DNA from: Ecdyonurus torrentis
Taxonomy: Eukaryota > Arthropoda > Insecta > Ephemeroptera > Heptageniidae
DNA: 64,000 nucleotides
Direction: 5' to 3'
Assembly: GCA_949318235.1 (NCBI GenBank)
Contig: OX439129.1
Coordinates: forward strand, 21,941,402-22,005,401
In this document: positions 31,001 through 49,333 of the stretch, one piece after another
How positions within the stretch are numbered: the stretch's first letter is position 1
Layout: every line of letters starts with the position of its first letter
Translations under genes and position numbers: made by a program
Notes under the pieces: generated by a model
What the model saw: only the letters and a program-made list of their open reading frames with translations
What the model was told of the DNA's origin: nothing
Database searches by the model: none

Positions 31001-32322
31001 ATAAATGTAACAGAGAAAAAAAATGCTTTTGAAAATTAAGTGGAACAAAAAAAAAATGTTTAAAAATGTTTCAAAGCTTTGAATCAGTATTCTTTTTTAA
31101 TTAAAAATTCCAATTAATTTATACCGCTATGCTTCTACCTATACGCTTACATAGTATGTCTAATCCACGTGAAACATCAAACTAATAAGCTCCACTTTCA
31201 TAATATAAATCGTATAATATGTTTTAACAAGAAAATGCAACTGTTTTTTTTTTTCCCAGTGAAGATTTATCATTTTCGCAGTGAAATTTTAAAATAAAGT
31301 ATATTACTCCAGATCTAGATACGAATTGAAAGAAAATTTTACCCTGTCAACCAACTTTCTTTTTTTGATAAATTATATACTATATGAATGTTACTACTAT
31401 ATTCATATCATGTGCATATTTATTATACATGTAAAAAAATAAAATTTTGTATAATGTAAATCCTTATAAATCTTATAGCATTCATTCACGTCAAAAATAT
31501 ATCTGAATATATCACAATTTTGCATGTTTACAATGTATGGTAAAAGACATTAACATACCTTCTTCTTCTTCTTGTTCCAATAAAGCCTCGAGTTCAAGGT
31601 CATCAAATGTATGTCCTAAAGTATTTAGAATTGTACGAACACGTTCCTTTTCAATTTTACCAGATTTACTTGAATCAAACATTTGAAATGCACGTCTCAA
31701 CACTGTAAAACGGACAAACAAATAGAGATTAAGTTATAGGTTGGTAAGATTATATAAAATTAATTAAATTCTAAAAGTTACAATATTTTGGGGTTGAAAT
31801 ATATTTTAAACATTTAATGCTAAGAGTACAAAAAACAATAATAAAAAAAATCAAACTTATGCTTATATTAATTGCATTTTAGAAGAGGAAGATTGTTGAA
31901 AAACATATAAATCTACTTTAATTTTGATCTAAAATTAAAAAATTTGATATGAAAACTCCTATATTATCTCTATATATGCATGGAAAGGATTATACTCTAA
32001 AATTTCATAATAATATCACTATTATACATCATTGTTTACATAGGACGATGAGACAAGTAGGTAGATTTTGTGTAGTTTTAACGTCATCAAAGTAATGAAG
32101 TTTCTTCCACTTCTTTTTCACTCTCAATTGTTTACTTTACAATAACATGAGTATGCATAATATTCTATTTTAAGATACACTTTTCTGTGTTTACGTCATA
32201 CAAGTAGAAGGAACAAATTAAACAAACAAAACATATACTTTTATATACGTAAATTACTTAAATTGTGTGGTAAAAATATCAGAAAACTTACTTGCGACTT
32301 GTTCTTCGTCCATTGCCTCCAT
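28055..32322 (-). CDS. TpnC: Troponin C, arthropod type (five coding exons)
   Basis: Troponin C is the Ca2+ sensor of the troponin complex on thin filaments of striated muscle. Coding exons (minus strand): 32322-32292, 31702-31559, 30316-30200, 28541-28410 and 28083-28055. All borders are GT-AG, the phases match, and they give 150 residues, the normal length. The start [20 protein letters not shown] leads into EF-hand I; an inner Met at residue 4 is an alternative start. Loop I ([12 protein letters not shown]) lacks the Glu at position 12. Loop II is [12 protein letters not shown] and lacks both Asp1 and Glu12. Loop III is [12 protein letters not shown], degenerate at position 12 as in other arthropod forms. 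Loop IV ([12 protein letters not shown]) is canonical. The end EFMEMMTGD is diagnostic. The symbol is a family symbol; which paralogue it is remains open. Confidence 0.93.
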
Positions 32323-32324
32323 TT

Positions 32325-34467
32325 TCTGCAAACATTTAGTTTATTTAGTTCAAATAAATAGCTCATCGATTTCAATATCAATATTTTATTTTTATTATTT
32401 GTCTTTATATTAAAACTGATTTTGAGAAACTCAAAACCTTAATAATAAATTCTTTTGCATATAATTATAATTAAAAAAAAAAAAAAAAAGAAAGGAGTAA
32501 GACTGAAAAAGTGTTGAAGTGTACAAACGATAGGGTTGCTTTTTTTTTTTTTTTTTTAATATTTCAAACATTCTATTTTATATATTTAACATTATATACT
32601 GTAGATATAAAGTTTATATATTAAATTTTGCATCTCTTTGATTAAGTAAAAAAAAAAAAAAAAAAAATGTAAATAAAATTTTAACTTGAATAAAACGAAG
32701 AAAAATTATTTATAAACAGATGATTAAATTTTAGATCTCTTTTTTGCGACTCAAATTCTAAAATTAAGATAACATTTTACTAAGAAAAAGAAAACTAATT
32801 ACAAACTTTCAAAAAAGTTGCTAAAAAAGTTGCTAAAAAACAACTTGTAGACTGATAAACAAGAAAATGAGAAATATTTAAACTTTTATATTTCCTTATT
32901 ATAATTAAAAATTTCTATATTTAAAAAAAAAATATATACAAATATTTTAATATTAATATGTTGTCTACCATATGACACAATGTTACAAAGATACGGTACG
33001 TGGTTAATGTCACTGCTGACATTAAAGTAAGCAACTTATATATTCAACTTTATTTACAAAGATATAAATATAGGAAGAAAAAAAAATATTTTTTTCATGT
33101 TGAAACATTTTGTTTAGAATAATACTCAGGCATTGTTATTATAATACTTTTTGTTGTTCATAAAAAATATATAATATAATATTATTCATACATTTCCATC
33201 GCTTTTATTCTTCATTTTTTCAATGAAAATCTCTCTCTGAAAATAATAATTATAAATATAGTATGCGTGCAAAATAAAAATAATAATAAAAACATTTCTA
33301 AAGCTTATTATTAAAAAAAATAGTATTGTACTGTACAATTAAATATGATGACGTGTATTTCATGTTGTTTTTATAGCAAGCATTGAATTTGAGTTTTCAG
33401 ATGACTGTAAAATAAAATGAGATAATAATGGAGCGTTTTAATGTTCTTTCGAGTTCAAACAAGTACTGTAATGGAGATATTGTATGCCTTTGATGAAGGC
33501 TATCAATTAAATTTTAACGCTACATTGCTTTTTGTTATATAAGATAGAATACATTATGGTTTGTGTCTGCATTTATATTTCAAAAAAGTCCTATTTATAT
33601 TTTGCATCATATAATCATATAATTAGAAATATTAAATTTTTATTTTTTAAATTTAGCCAACTAATGTTATTAGAATGTTAATGATTCATAATAGATTATC
33701 AAATATTTTGTAGCTTTGGAATTTTTATTATTATTAATGAAATTGGAATATTTTCAAGGAATATTTTATTTATACTTATGAAAATTATTGCTTGCTACAA
33801 GTAACCTGACTGTCAGTGGGAGAAAGTTGTCAAAGTAACCTCAAAATCTAGGAAACACGACAAAAGCAGATATTGCGGTAACGTCATTCAAGCGCGTGAC
33901 AATTTCAGAAATGTACAAATGTGACAGGCTTTCTTTTTGGTATCGATATACCCTTGACGCAACCTCTATCTTTTTTCCTCTCTCTATCTCCAAGTATATA
34001 GATAGATAGATGTACCCCGAACATTTTTTCTCATATAAATCAATTTAATTATATACTAGTTCAGTTTTTGTTAGTGTCAATATCTTTTCAATATATATAT
34101 GAAAAAGAATCTTTGCATCTCAAAATATTTTAAATGTGAATTTCACTAAAATAGAGCATATTTCAAATATAGCCTTATTTTAATAATAAAGACTGCATAA
34201 TATAATAAAATATTATCATGTCATAAAATTTAATTGATCACTTGCATAAAAAGTGATGAGAAACGTGATACACGCGATGTATATTAAAAGAAAGTAATCA
34301 ATACTTGTCGTTCAATATATATTTTTTTTCTCTTTGTTGCACAAATCCTTTACGAGAAAAACATTGTGACGTCTTAGTTTGCTACAAAGAAAAAAATTAA
34401 TATTTGCAATTGATATTCATTGACTTAACAATATAATTATATATTTGACGTTGATGCTTGTTCTTAC
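32325..34467 (-). other. Troponin C first intron (probable)
   Basis: This lies between the probable 5' UTR exon and the first coding exon. It is AT-rich and contains poly(A) and poly(T) runs near 32473-32488, 32539-32557 and 32648-32667. No exon was seen. Confidence 0.45.
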
Positions 34468-34590
34468 CTTTGTACCACTAGAAGTTTCCTACTTAGTGTC
34501 CTCCAGTGGACTGGAACGAACGCTCCACACCGCCATGATATTATTACTTTTCAGTCGCGCCATATTAGGATCAACACACCTCACTCCTTC
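34468..34590 (-). promoter_or_regulatory. Probable 5' UTR exon of troponin C, with a small upstream ORF
   Basis: A patch of balanced composition ends in a consensus donor on the minus strand (AAAG before GTAAGAA, donor bases 34467-34463), upstream of the first coding exon, whose acceptor TTTGCAG lies 3 bases before the ATG. The patch contains an upstream ORF (34563-34489) of 24 codons, MARLKSNNIMAVWSVRSSPL plus four more, closed by TAG before the donor. The 5' limit is guessed; a (CT)n tract adjoins it at 34601-34630. Confidence 0.45.
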
Positions 34591-34598
34591 TACTCCTC

Positions 34599-34630
<32 letters not shown>

Positions 34631-34631
<1 letters not shown>

Positions 34632-37600
34632 CACCCCCTAAAACACCTTATTGCTGATTGCAACTCTCTCAAAATCGTTTGCAAAAGACTTCTGACGTAA
34701 TAAGTAACATTGCAAAACTTTGTGTGTTTTTTTTTCCAAATAAACTTTTGGAGCAAAATGTCTTTCAGTAAATCATTCAATTTATCACTTTCACTTATTT
34801 TTCTTACTTTCAAATAAGGAATCAATGTATTCCATGAAAAAAAAGTTTCTTTGTTCGTATAAGGAAAAAAAACTGTTTTACTTTTCTTGTTCTTTATTCC
34901 ATAATGATTCAATTATATTATATTGCTGTATAATATGTTCATTACAATTTTTCCTCCCTTTTAGGTTTTTTTTTTTTCAAATTGAATTAAACATATTATT
35001 CGCATACGTGCAATCATAACATTTGAATGACGAGCAATTTAGAAGGAGACGTGATTATTTTGCAGCATATACATACGTACATTTCATATTGATTAACATT
35101 TGATAACTATAGAGAATACGTAATAACAATAAATTATACGAAAACAAAGCATTCATTATACCGTAGAAGTACTTTCATATTAATGCAATGTGATTTGTGA
35201 GAGATACAAATGTGTTCTCCGATTGGTTTAAATTTATTATATCTCTGATAATCTTTAATCTAAGTTGACAGGGTAAAAGAGCTTAAATAATTTTCACGTA
35301 TGTTCAAAATGACAAAATTTTCTATAATTTATTATAACAGATCGTACCATAGATATGAAATAAATAAATTGTCTTTTTAATGACATTACGTATAACAAAA
35401 AAAAAAAAAAAAAAAAAAAATCACTTTAATACTATTTATAAAAAAAAAATTATATAAAAAATAATAATTAAATAAAACCAATTAAAATAAAGTTATAATA
35501 GCTTAAACGAAAGTTTATAGTTGAGTTTTGAAAAGCGCTAAACAGATACTAAAAATAGTTTTATTTTAAAACAATTTAGTTGAAAGGTAAGATTGCAAAC
35601 TTAAAGGTATAAAGTATACAAAAAGCAAAACATTTCTATGATATATAATCTTTTAACGATATTTTTTGTTAACAGCTATCTATCTATACTATAGGTTATG
35701 TGATGTGTTGAATAGAAAGCAGTTATAGTTTGAGAACTAAACTGGATTTTGTATCTGTGTTTTCTCTCACAATTTATTTTTTAAGGAAATTGAGTGGGAG
35801 TAGAAAGAAATAAAAGAAGCAGCTGAGTTTGAACTAATTTTATACTAACCATAGGTGTATGTATGTGTGTGTACAGTCACCCACACTTTTAAGTTCCATA
35901 CTCACGTATCATACTTGAATTACGATCTTTACGTTTCCACGTAACCTATATTTAGTTGTTGTTTTTCCACGTGTATTAAAACGTAATAAAGTTATTTTAC
36001 AAGTCTAATGTTATAATTTTTTTATTAAAATTAAATTTACTACAACAATTAATTTCACATAAAATATTGATAATAGTGGATTACATTTTATTTATTATTA
36101 ATATAACAAATTTGTTATATTATGGAAAAATACATATTTGCAATTATGACAGATTTATTTTATGCACAATAAAATATAATACCCTAAATAATTCAGATTA
36201 ATAATCTAATAATAGTATTTATTTCTAAATTTATTAAATATTATAATAACATTTTAATCTATTAATTATATTTTATAAAGCAATGTGTATAAACGATAAC
36301 GTTTAGTATAAATTTTATAACACTATATAAAATACATATAACAAAATTATACAATCATAATATACGTGTTATTTTCCTGTATACATATACGATTGTGTAT
36401 AATATTATGTTATACATACAATAAACATAAGAGAGAGAGTATTATGCATACATTTATATCATAATAATATTATATGTTTTGCATTACAGTGTATAACTTA
36501 TATCATACAAAACTTAACTCTTATTTATGGTTATGAAAACTATCTTGTTGTATAATAATGGAAACTCCCATAGGAGAGGTATACATGTAATTCAGACTAA
36601 AGATTTTAATGTTAAAACTGTACGACTTATTACAATGTAAAAGGGTTTCATATAATAAAACTTAGTTTCAAGATCTTTCATAATATATATGTTATATAAT
36701 TTTAGATTAAGGAATTTATAGATTTTATATATTATATACCAAAAAAGTAAAAAGGTCCATTGACCCAACGGATGAACGTGCCTTACATATTTCTGCACCA
36801 AGAAAAAAAAACTAATTTTACGTTCTCTTGGAAGTGGTATTAATATGAGTTAGAGTACGTCAAGGGTTTAATATTTCATTTAAATCCCCTTATACATTCT
36901 CATCTTCTAGTATATAAATGCCAGTAAGAACTTCTTCCTTTTTTTTTCTCTCTATATCTTTCTCTTTAATGTAAGTCTAGGAAAAAAGTCGGAAATTGGA
37001 AAAGTCTGCAGACATTCATAGAAATTTCTTTTACTTATAAAAAGAAATAAATTTGTTATTTTAAATGTATTATACTACTTTGTTAAAAAAAAAAATAAGT
37101 TTTCCGTTTTACTTAAATATGAGATGAATTCAAACTCACTCAGATCTACAGATTATTTTATATTTTAAGTATAAATTATTTTAAAAATTCAATTTTTGCA
37201 AGATTATTGTTTTTGATACTATTTTATTACACGATTTTATATTTATAATTATATAAAGTAAGTTTCCTTTATAAATAAACTTTAAAATGTATATACATAT
37301 GTGTACATATATACATATACATTATGATTAATTAAAAGTCCATATTAACTCCTTAACGAAAAGAATGCTTCAAAGTAAAAAGTTACTTTACTGTAATACT
37401 CACTCCACTTTACTTATTTAAAATACAAAGAGCCGTATAGTATATATGAGAATACTTTTTAACATACTCAAGTTTTTATTTACACATTAAAAAAAAAATG
37501 ATAACCACAATATGGTTTTTATAATATTAAAATATAATTCTTCTAAGTATTTAGTGAAATATAGAACTTTTCAAGTTATTTATTATATAAAATTAATGCA

Positions 37601-38549
37601 GATAATGAAAATAAAGTTATTAAGAGTATACTAATTAAGGATACATTTAATTAAAATTATATAACATAAAAATTTACTAAAACAAAATTATAATTGATAC
37701 TATACTATAAAATACTTTTATATAGAAATGTCTATTATATACTTTTAATTAATCTCAACAGAATTGTGTATAATTTTGATTAATTGAATTAAATGTGTGT
37801 GTTTTTTCCACTCAGTAGTTTAATGTATAATAGAAAATATATTAATATGAGATGAACATTTTCTCGATAATCCTGTTCTTTCCTATATAATGTAATCTCT
37901 TCGCTTGGTATAACAAATACTATGGATAAAATTAGCTTATTATTTCTCGTATGTATTACTGTATATATTCTCTATCTCTCATACGTATACATGAAATATA
38001 ATAGTATTGTACCTATTATCCATTTATTAGTACAGTAGAAGCACCATACATACTTCCGTGATATGTCATTTAATCAATCAAACGTTAGTAATCAGTTTAT
38101 GAGATACTATTCTCTCTCTCGTTCTACTGTTAATTTGTAAAGCATTTCATCCAATATTATTCAATTTGAAACTCGTATCTATTATGTTGCAATAAAGAAA
38201 TATTAGCTTATATAGAATTACAGGAAAATGTCAGATATTCATAATAAATACATAAATTTAAGAAAATGTTACATTAATCGTTGAAAATTTATACAATCTT
38301 GTATCATTATTGTTTACTTTAAAATAATGTATACTATCACAAAACTTATATAAATCTAATAATAAATAAGTTCTAATAAATTTAATAAAAAACACTAAAT
38401 AAATAAAAATATTTTATCTAATATGACGAGAAACACGTCTTTTGATGTTCAATTATTGTGTTGATGAGTACATCAATGAAGTTTATATTAGTGATTATTT
38501 AATTACTTTATCATCATGCATGAATGAAATAAGTGTCTTCTGTATTTCT

Positions 38550-38599
<50 letters not shown>

Positions 38600-38737
38600 T
38601 CTCTTCTGACAAAAAAAATAATATTACCTTTTTCCTGTTCTTCTTCTTCTACTTCTCTTCCTCTTGCAAATTAAATGTTGTATAATACTTATACATTTTG
38701 TTATAATATATTTAATTATTATAATTTTAATGAGTTA
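34631..38737. other. AT-rich intronic or intergenic stretch
   Basis: No coding exon was found on either strand. It is very AT-rich, with a poly(A) run at 35397-35420 and a (CT)n run at about 38551-38598. Confidence 0.5.
38551..38598. repeat. (CT)n microsatellite
   Basis: A CT dinucleotide run just upstream of the proximal candidate first exon of the calmodulin-like gene. Confidence 0.9.
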
Positions 38738-39071
38738 CAATTGGTACTCATGAGAGGTCTCTTGTTGGTTACCGAGATAGTTGGCATCTGAATCGACCCC
38801 TGCTGCGTATGGCTAGATCCTCTTATCAAGCATCTTGGTCCAAGTCATCTTTATCATCAACTACATCATCATTCCATTACCCTGCTCCTCCAAATTGTTA
38901 CCACCAACCACCCATATTATTACCTTTAATAATATTATATCAACAAAAACAACAATCAATAATAATACTAATAACCATAATAATAATAATATACCCTTTT
39001 CCAACTCAAGTAGTCTGGCTGGCCCCTTGAAAGCCTGTAATTCCTTCTCCTCCTCTACATCTTGTGCTACA

Positions 39072-39104
39072 ATGAGACCAAGCATCGTATCCCGGAATTT
39101 AGGG
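39072..39104 (+). CDS. Candidate proximal alternative first exon of the calmodulin-like gene
   Basis: The ATG at 39072 (context CTACAATGA) opens 11 codons, MRPSIVSRNLG, ending phase 0 at GGG before a consensus donor GTAAGT. The frame is open upstream for about 79 codons but without another ATG. The preceding 300 bases (from about 38740) are richer in GC than the surroundings and fit a leader; they include AAT trinucleotide repeats near 38960-38990. It would join the phase-0 acceptor at 40342, giving a 244-residue product. Without transcripts this is a reasoned candidate. Confidence 0.4.
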
Positions 39105-40341
39105 GTAAGTAATTTTAAAAAAACACCCTCCCTCATCTATTAAATAATAAATCTAAAATATCTAAATCTTTCAACACAAAAAATTAACAAAAATAATACT
39201 GTTTTACTAAAACGAATAATATTATTTATTTATTTTTTTCCATTATAAAAATAAACATTTTTTCCTGTTTTTTTTTCTCCCTTACAAAAAAAAAAAAAAT
39301 AAAACTATTATAATACATCTTCCTGGGATATATTTGCTGATTACATAAGGTATGTTTTATTTAGTTGAAATTTTATCAGCTGAAAATGTCTGACTTATTT
39401 ATTTATTTTTATTTAAATAAAATACAATAGAAATTAATGAATTAAAAAGTTTTAATTCGTAAGGGTGGGTATAACGAATGTATAATACGATTATAGCTTT
39501 TTTATTTTATTTAAATTCCCTGTTTTATTTTTTCTTTCTCTCTTTTTTATATAAATCAATGGAATGTTTTAATTAATGTTTATTGTTTGATAGTCAGACT
39601 ATTCAGTTGATAGTAATTTCAAAACAGCATAAAATTTTATGATTAATTTTGTGCATTTTTAGTATGGCTTGTTATTGAAAAACATTTTTTGCTGCAGAGT
39701 GTCTGTTGTATATTTTATATTTACAAAATTTAGTATATAGAATGCTATTATACACAAAAGCATTTATTAAATAGTTTGTAAAACTTTTTTATTTTAGAAT
39801 AGAATTTTTTTAAACAAAAAACAACAACATGGGTTTGATAGATCGTTATTTCATTATTACTAATAAAATGTAGTGCTTTATGCATATTATAGGTTTATTA
39901 ATCTATTAAAATCTACTTCCTTTTTTTTTTATTTCAAATTATATAATATAGTCAAACTTTTACTTCAGATGCACCATTCTAATTTCAAAATATGTAATTT
40001 TATTAATTACACTCAAAATTGTGTATTTATTTTAATATAAAAATAATACTTTGAATTTATTGACATATTAAAACATCACGTATATAGATATAAGCACTGT
40101 GTTATATTTTTATATTGCAAAAAAATAAAAAATAATCTCTTTATTGTTTTATTACTTTATATTCAGCAATTTTATGGTAACTCTCATAATAAATAATAAC
40201 TTTTTATTATATCAAAAAAATATAACAAGTTATATAAAAATAAATTTTATTATATAATATATATACTTCTTTATATATATATTTTTTAAATGAAATTATT
40301 TTGTTATATGATTTTAATATTATTACTAATAAAATTTTCAG

Positions 40342-40590
40342 GCCCGCAATAAGCCGGCAGATGGAAGTGGCCATGTTAATCAAAAAGGTCAAGCTGGACA
40401 AAAAACTCCAACAACTGGAGCTAAAAGTAATCAAGGAAAAACAGCAGGTCAGAAGCCTGCGCAGAAACCTACTGCGCAGAAAGGACAGGTGAAAGCACCA
40501 CCAAAAGCAGCAAGTGCTAATAAACCAGGAAAGAAAAATAAGAAGGGACATAAACATCAACAACATGATCTGATTGTCACCATTGATTTG
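40342..40590 (+). CDS. Basic low-complexity exon of the calmodulin-like gene
   Basis: An acceptor (AAAATTTTCAG) precedes 83 open codons ending at TTG before GTGAGT; the exon is phase 0 at both ends. The other two frames contain stops. It begins ARNKPADGSGHVNQKGQAGQ, is rich in Lys, Gln, Ala, Pro and Gly with loose AQKP/GQK repeats, ends in a Lys/His-rich patch (KPGKKNKKGHKHQQ) and closes with HDLIVTIDL. The next phase-0 exon is the EF-hand core start TEYGLTEDQVA (44403). It would give the otherwise acidic calmodulin-like protein a long, basic, probably disordered N-terminal extension, perhaps for membrane or nucleic-acid contact (inference). Confidence 0.65.
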
Positions 40591-43230
<2,640 letters not shown>

Positions 43231-43239
43231 TCTTACATT

Positions 43240-43514
43240 TTTTTCCTTGATCTCGTCAGTAGACAAACAGTTGAAGGTGGATTTGGTCTTACGCCAAAAA
43301 TTGACGGGAGAAAGAAAGAGAGAAGGAGTAGGAGGAGGTGGAAAGAGAGGGTGCGAAAAGTCTTCGTGGAAGTTCGTTTATGAAAAGAGGTCGAAGACGA
43401 TGATTATTGAGATGTGTAATATATAGATAATAGTGTTGTATATAATTAAATTGTTTATTAATTGAAAAACAATATTTACTTCTTTATTTAAACGATATTT
43501 TATTAAGTGAAAAC
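43240..43514 (+). promoter_or_regulatory. Putative leader/promoter of the 43515 alternative first exon
   Basis: After the (AT)n run, 43245-43420 is purine-rich and GC-richer than its surroundings, has no conserved coding frame, and lies before an ATG that opens a good exon. An in-frame stop occurs upstream of that ATG near 43440. It is best read as a 5' UTR or core promoter region; no TATA position is claimed. Confidence 0.3.
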
Positions 43515-43619
43515 ATGCCTAATGAAAATGAAGGTGACGAAAAACGAGAGAAACTTTATAACAAAGAATATACTCGATATAGACGTCTTACTTCACGCTA
43601 CGATGTTAGAAAACATTCC
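43515..43619 (+). CDS. Candidate alternative first coding exon (charged N-terminus) of the calmodulin-like gene
   Basis: The ATG at 43515 (GAAAACATGCC) opens 35 codons, MPNENEGDEKREKLYNKEYT, then RYRRLTSRYDVRKHS. It ends phase 0 at TCC before GTGAGT. An acidic start turns into a Tyr/Arg-rich basic segment. It joins the phase-0 core exon at 44403 (TEYGLTED...) and would give a 185-residue protein lacking the long basic exon 40342-40590. Charge-rich composition, good donor and perfect phase argue for a real exon; it has not been compared with any transcript. Confidence 0.55.
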
Positions 43620-44129
43620 GTGAGTAATCAAACCTGAACAAATTTAACAAAAAACTTTCCTCTGATTCATATTACTTATAGAGAATTAACATGTATTACA
43701 AATATTTCTTAGTATAGTAGACAACCATTACAGTGCGACACGTTAAGAAATCTGTATTGGTGTAATTACGACATAAATATAAATAGAACTATTGCTAAAA
43801 CGGTTCGTATCTTTACTTACGCATCACTCAAATATAATATAATATTTATATTTTAAGACGTCTTGTGTAGCATATGATTTCAATTTTAAACCAAATTTGT
43901 GTTTGATGATATTAGATATTTAATTACTTATATTTCAATGAAAAAAAAATCCATACAAAATTTAAAAAGGTGTTATATTTTGATCCAGATAACTAAATGG
44001 ATTTTAAATATGATATTAAGATTTTTATCCATTTTTTTTTCTTCAGCTAATTTAGATATAATCTTTATAAATATATATACATAGTGCAAATGCTCATTAA
44101 GGTTATAGGCATTTTGCCAAGGGCGTTTG

Positions 44130-44315
44130 CTAACTATAAAGCTATAGCAAGGAAAGATGAGTTAGTGGGCCAGTGTTAAAGATATGAGAGCAAAGTTGGG
44201 TGGGGTGAAGGAACGTTTGTGTGAGATGTTAGAATGAAAGATGAAGGTTGAGAATACGCCGCATGTTTAAAATGTAGTCGTCATACGCGGTAGCCAAAAG
44301 ATTATTATTATTATG
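44130..44315 (+). mobile_element. Possible 3' fragment of a non-LTR retrotransposon
   Basis: About 185 bases of higher GC content end in GGTAGCCAAAAG followed by a short ATT run, the way some RTE-like elements end. There is no readable protein. The call rests on composition and the trinucleotide tail only. Confidence 0.3.
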
Positions 44316-44402
44316 TATAATGATACACGATATATATCTGACATCATTTAGCTTCCAACTTTACCTGGTTCATAAGCTTCCGTCTCTTTCTTTCTGTTTC
44401 AG

Positions 44403-49333
<4,931 letters not shown>

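Noticed and set aside
34571..34912. Minus-strand frame of 113 codons upstream of the troponin C leader
   Set aside because: It depends on a (GA)n run for its Arg/Glu end and shows no recognisable domain; a leader or promoter reading is simpler.
38861..39136. Minus-strand frame of 91 codons rich in Leu and Val
   Set aside because: Shadow of the AAT repeats and of the plus-strand candidate exon 39072-39104.
40207..40566. Minus-strand frame of 119 codons and a plus-strand frame at 40301-40492
   Set aside because: Both overlap the phase-0 exon 40342-40590. The plus alternative has no splice-compatible end, and the minus frame is a Ser/Leu/Cys-rich complement.
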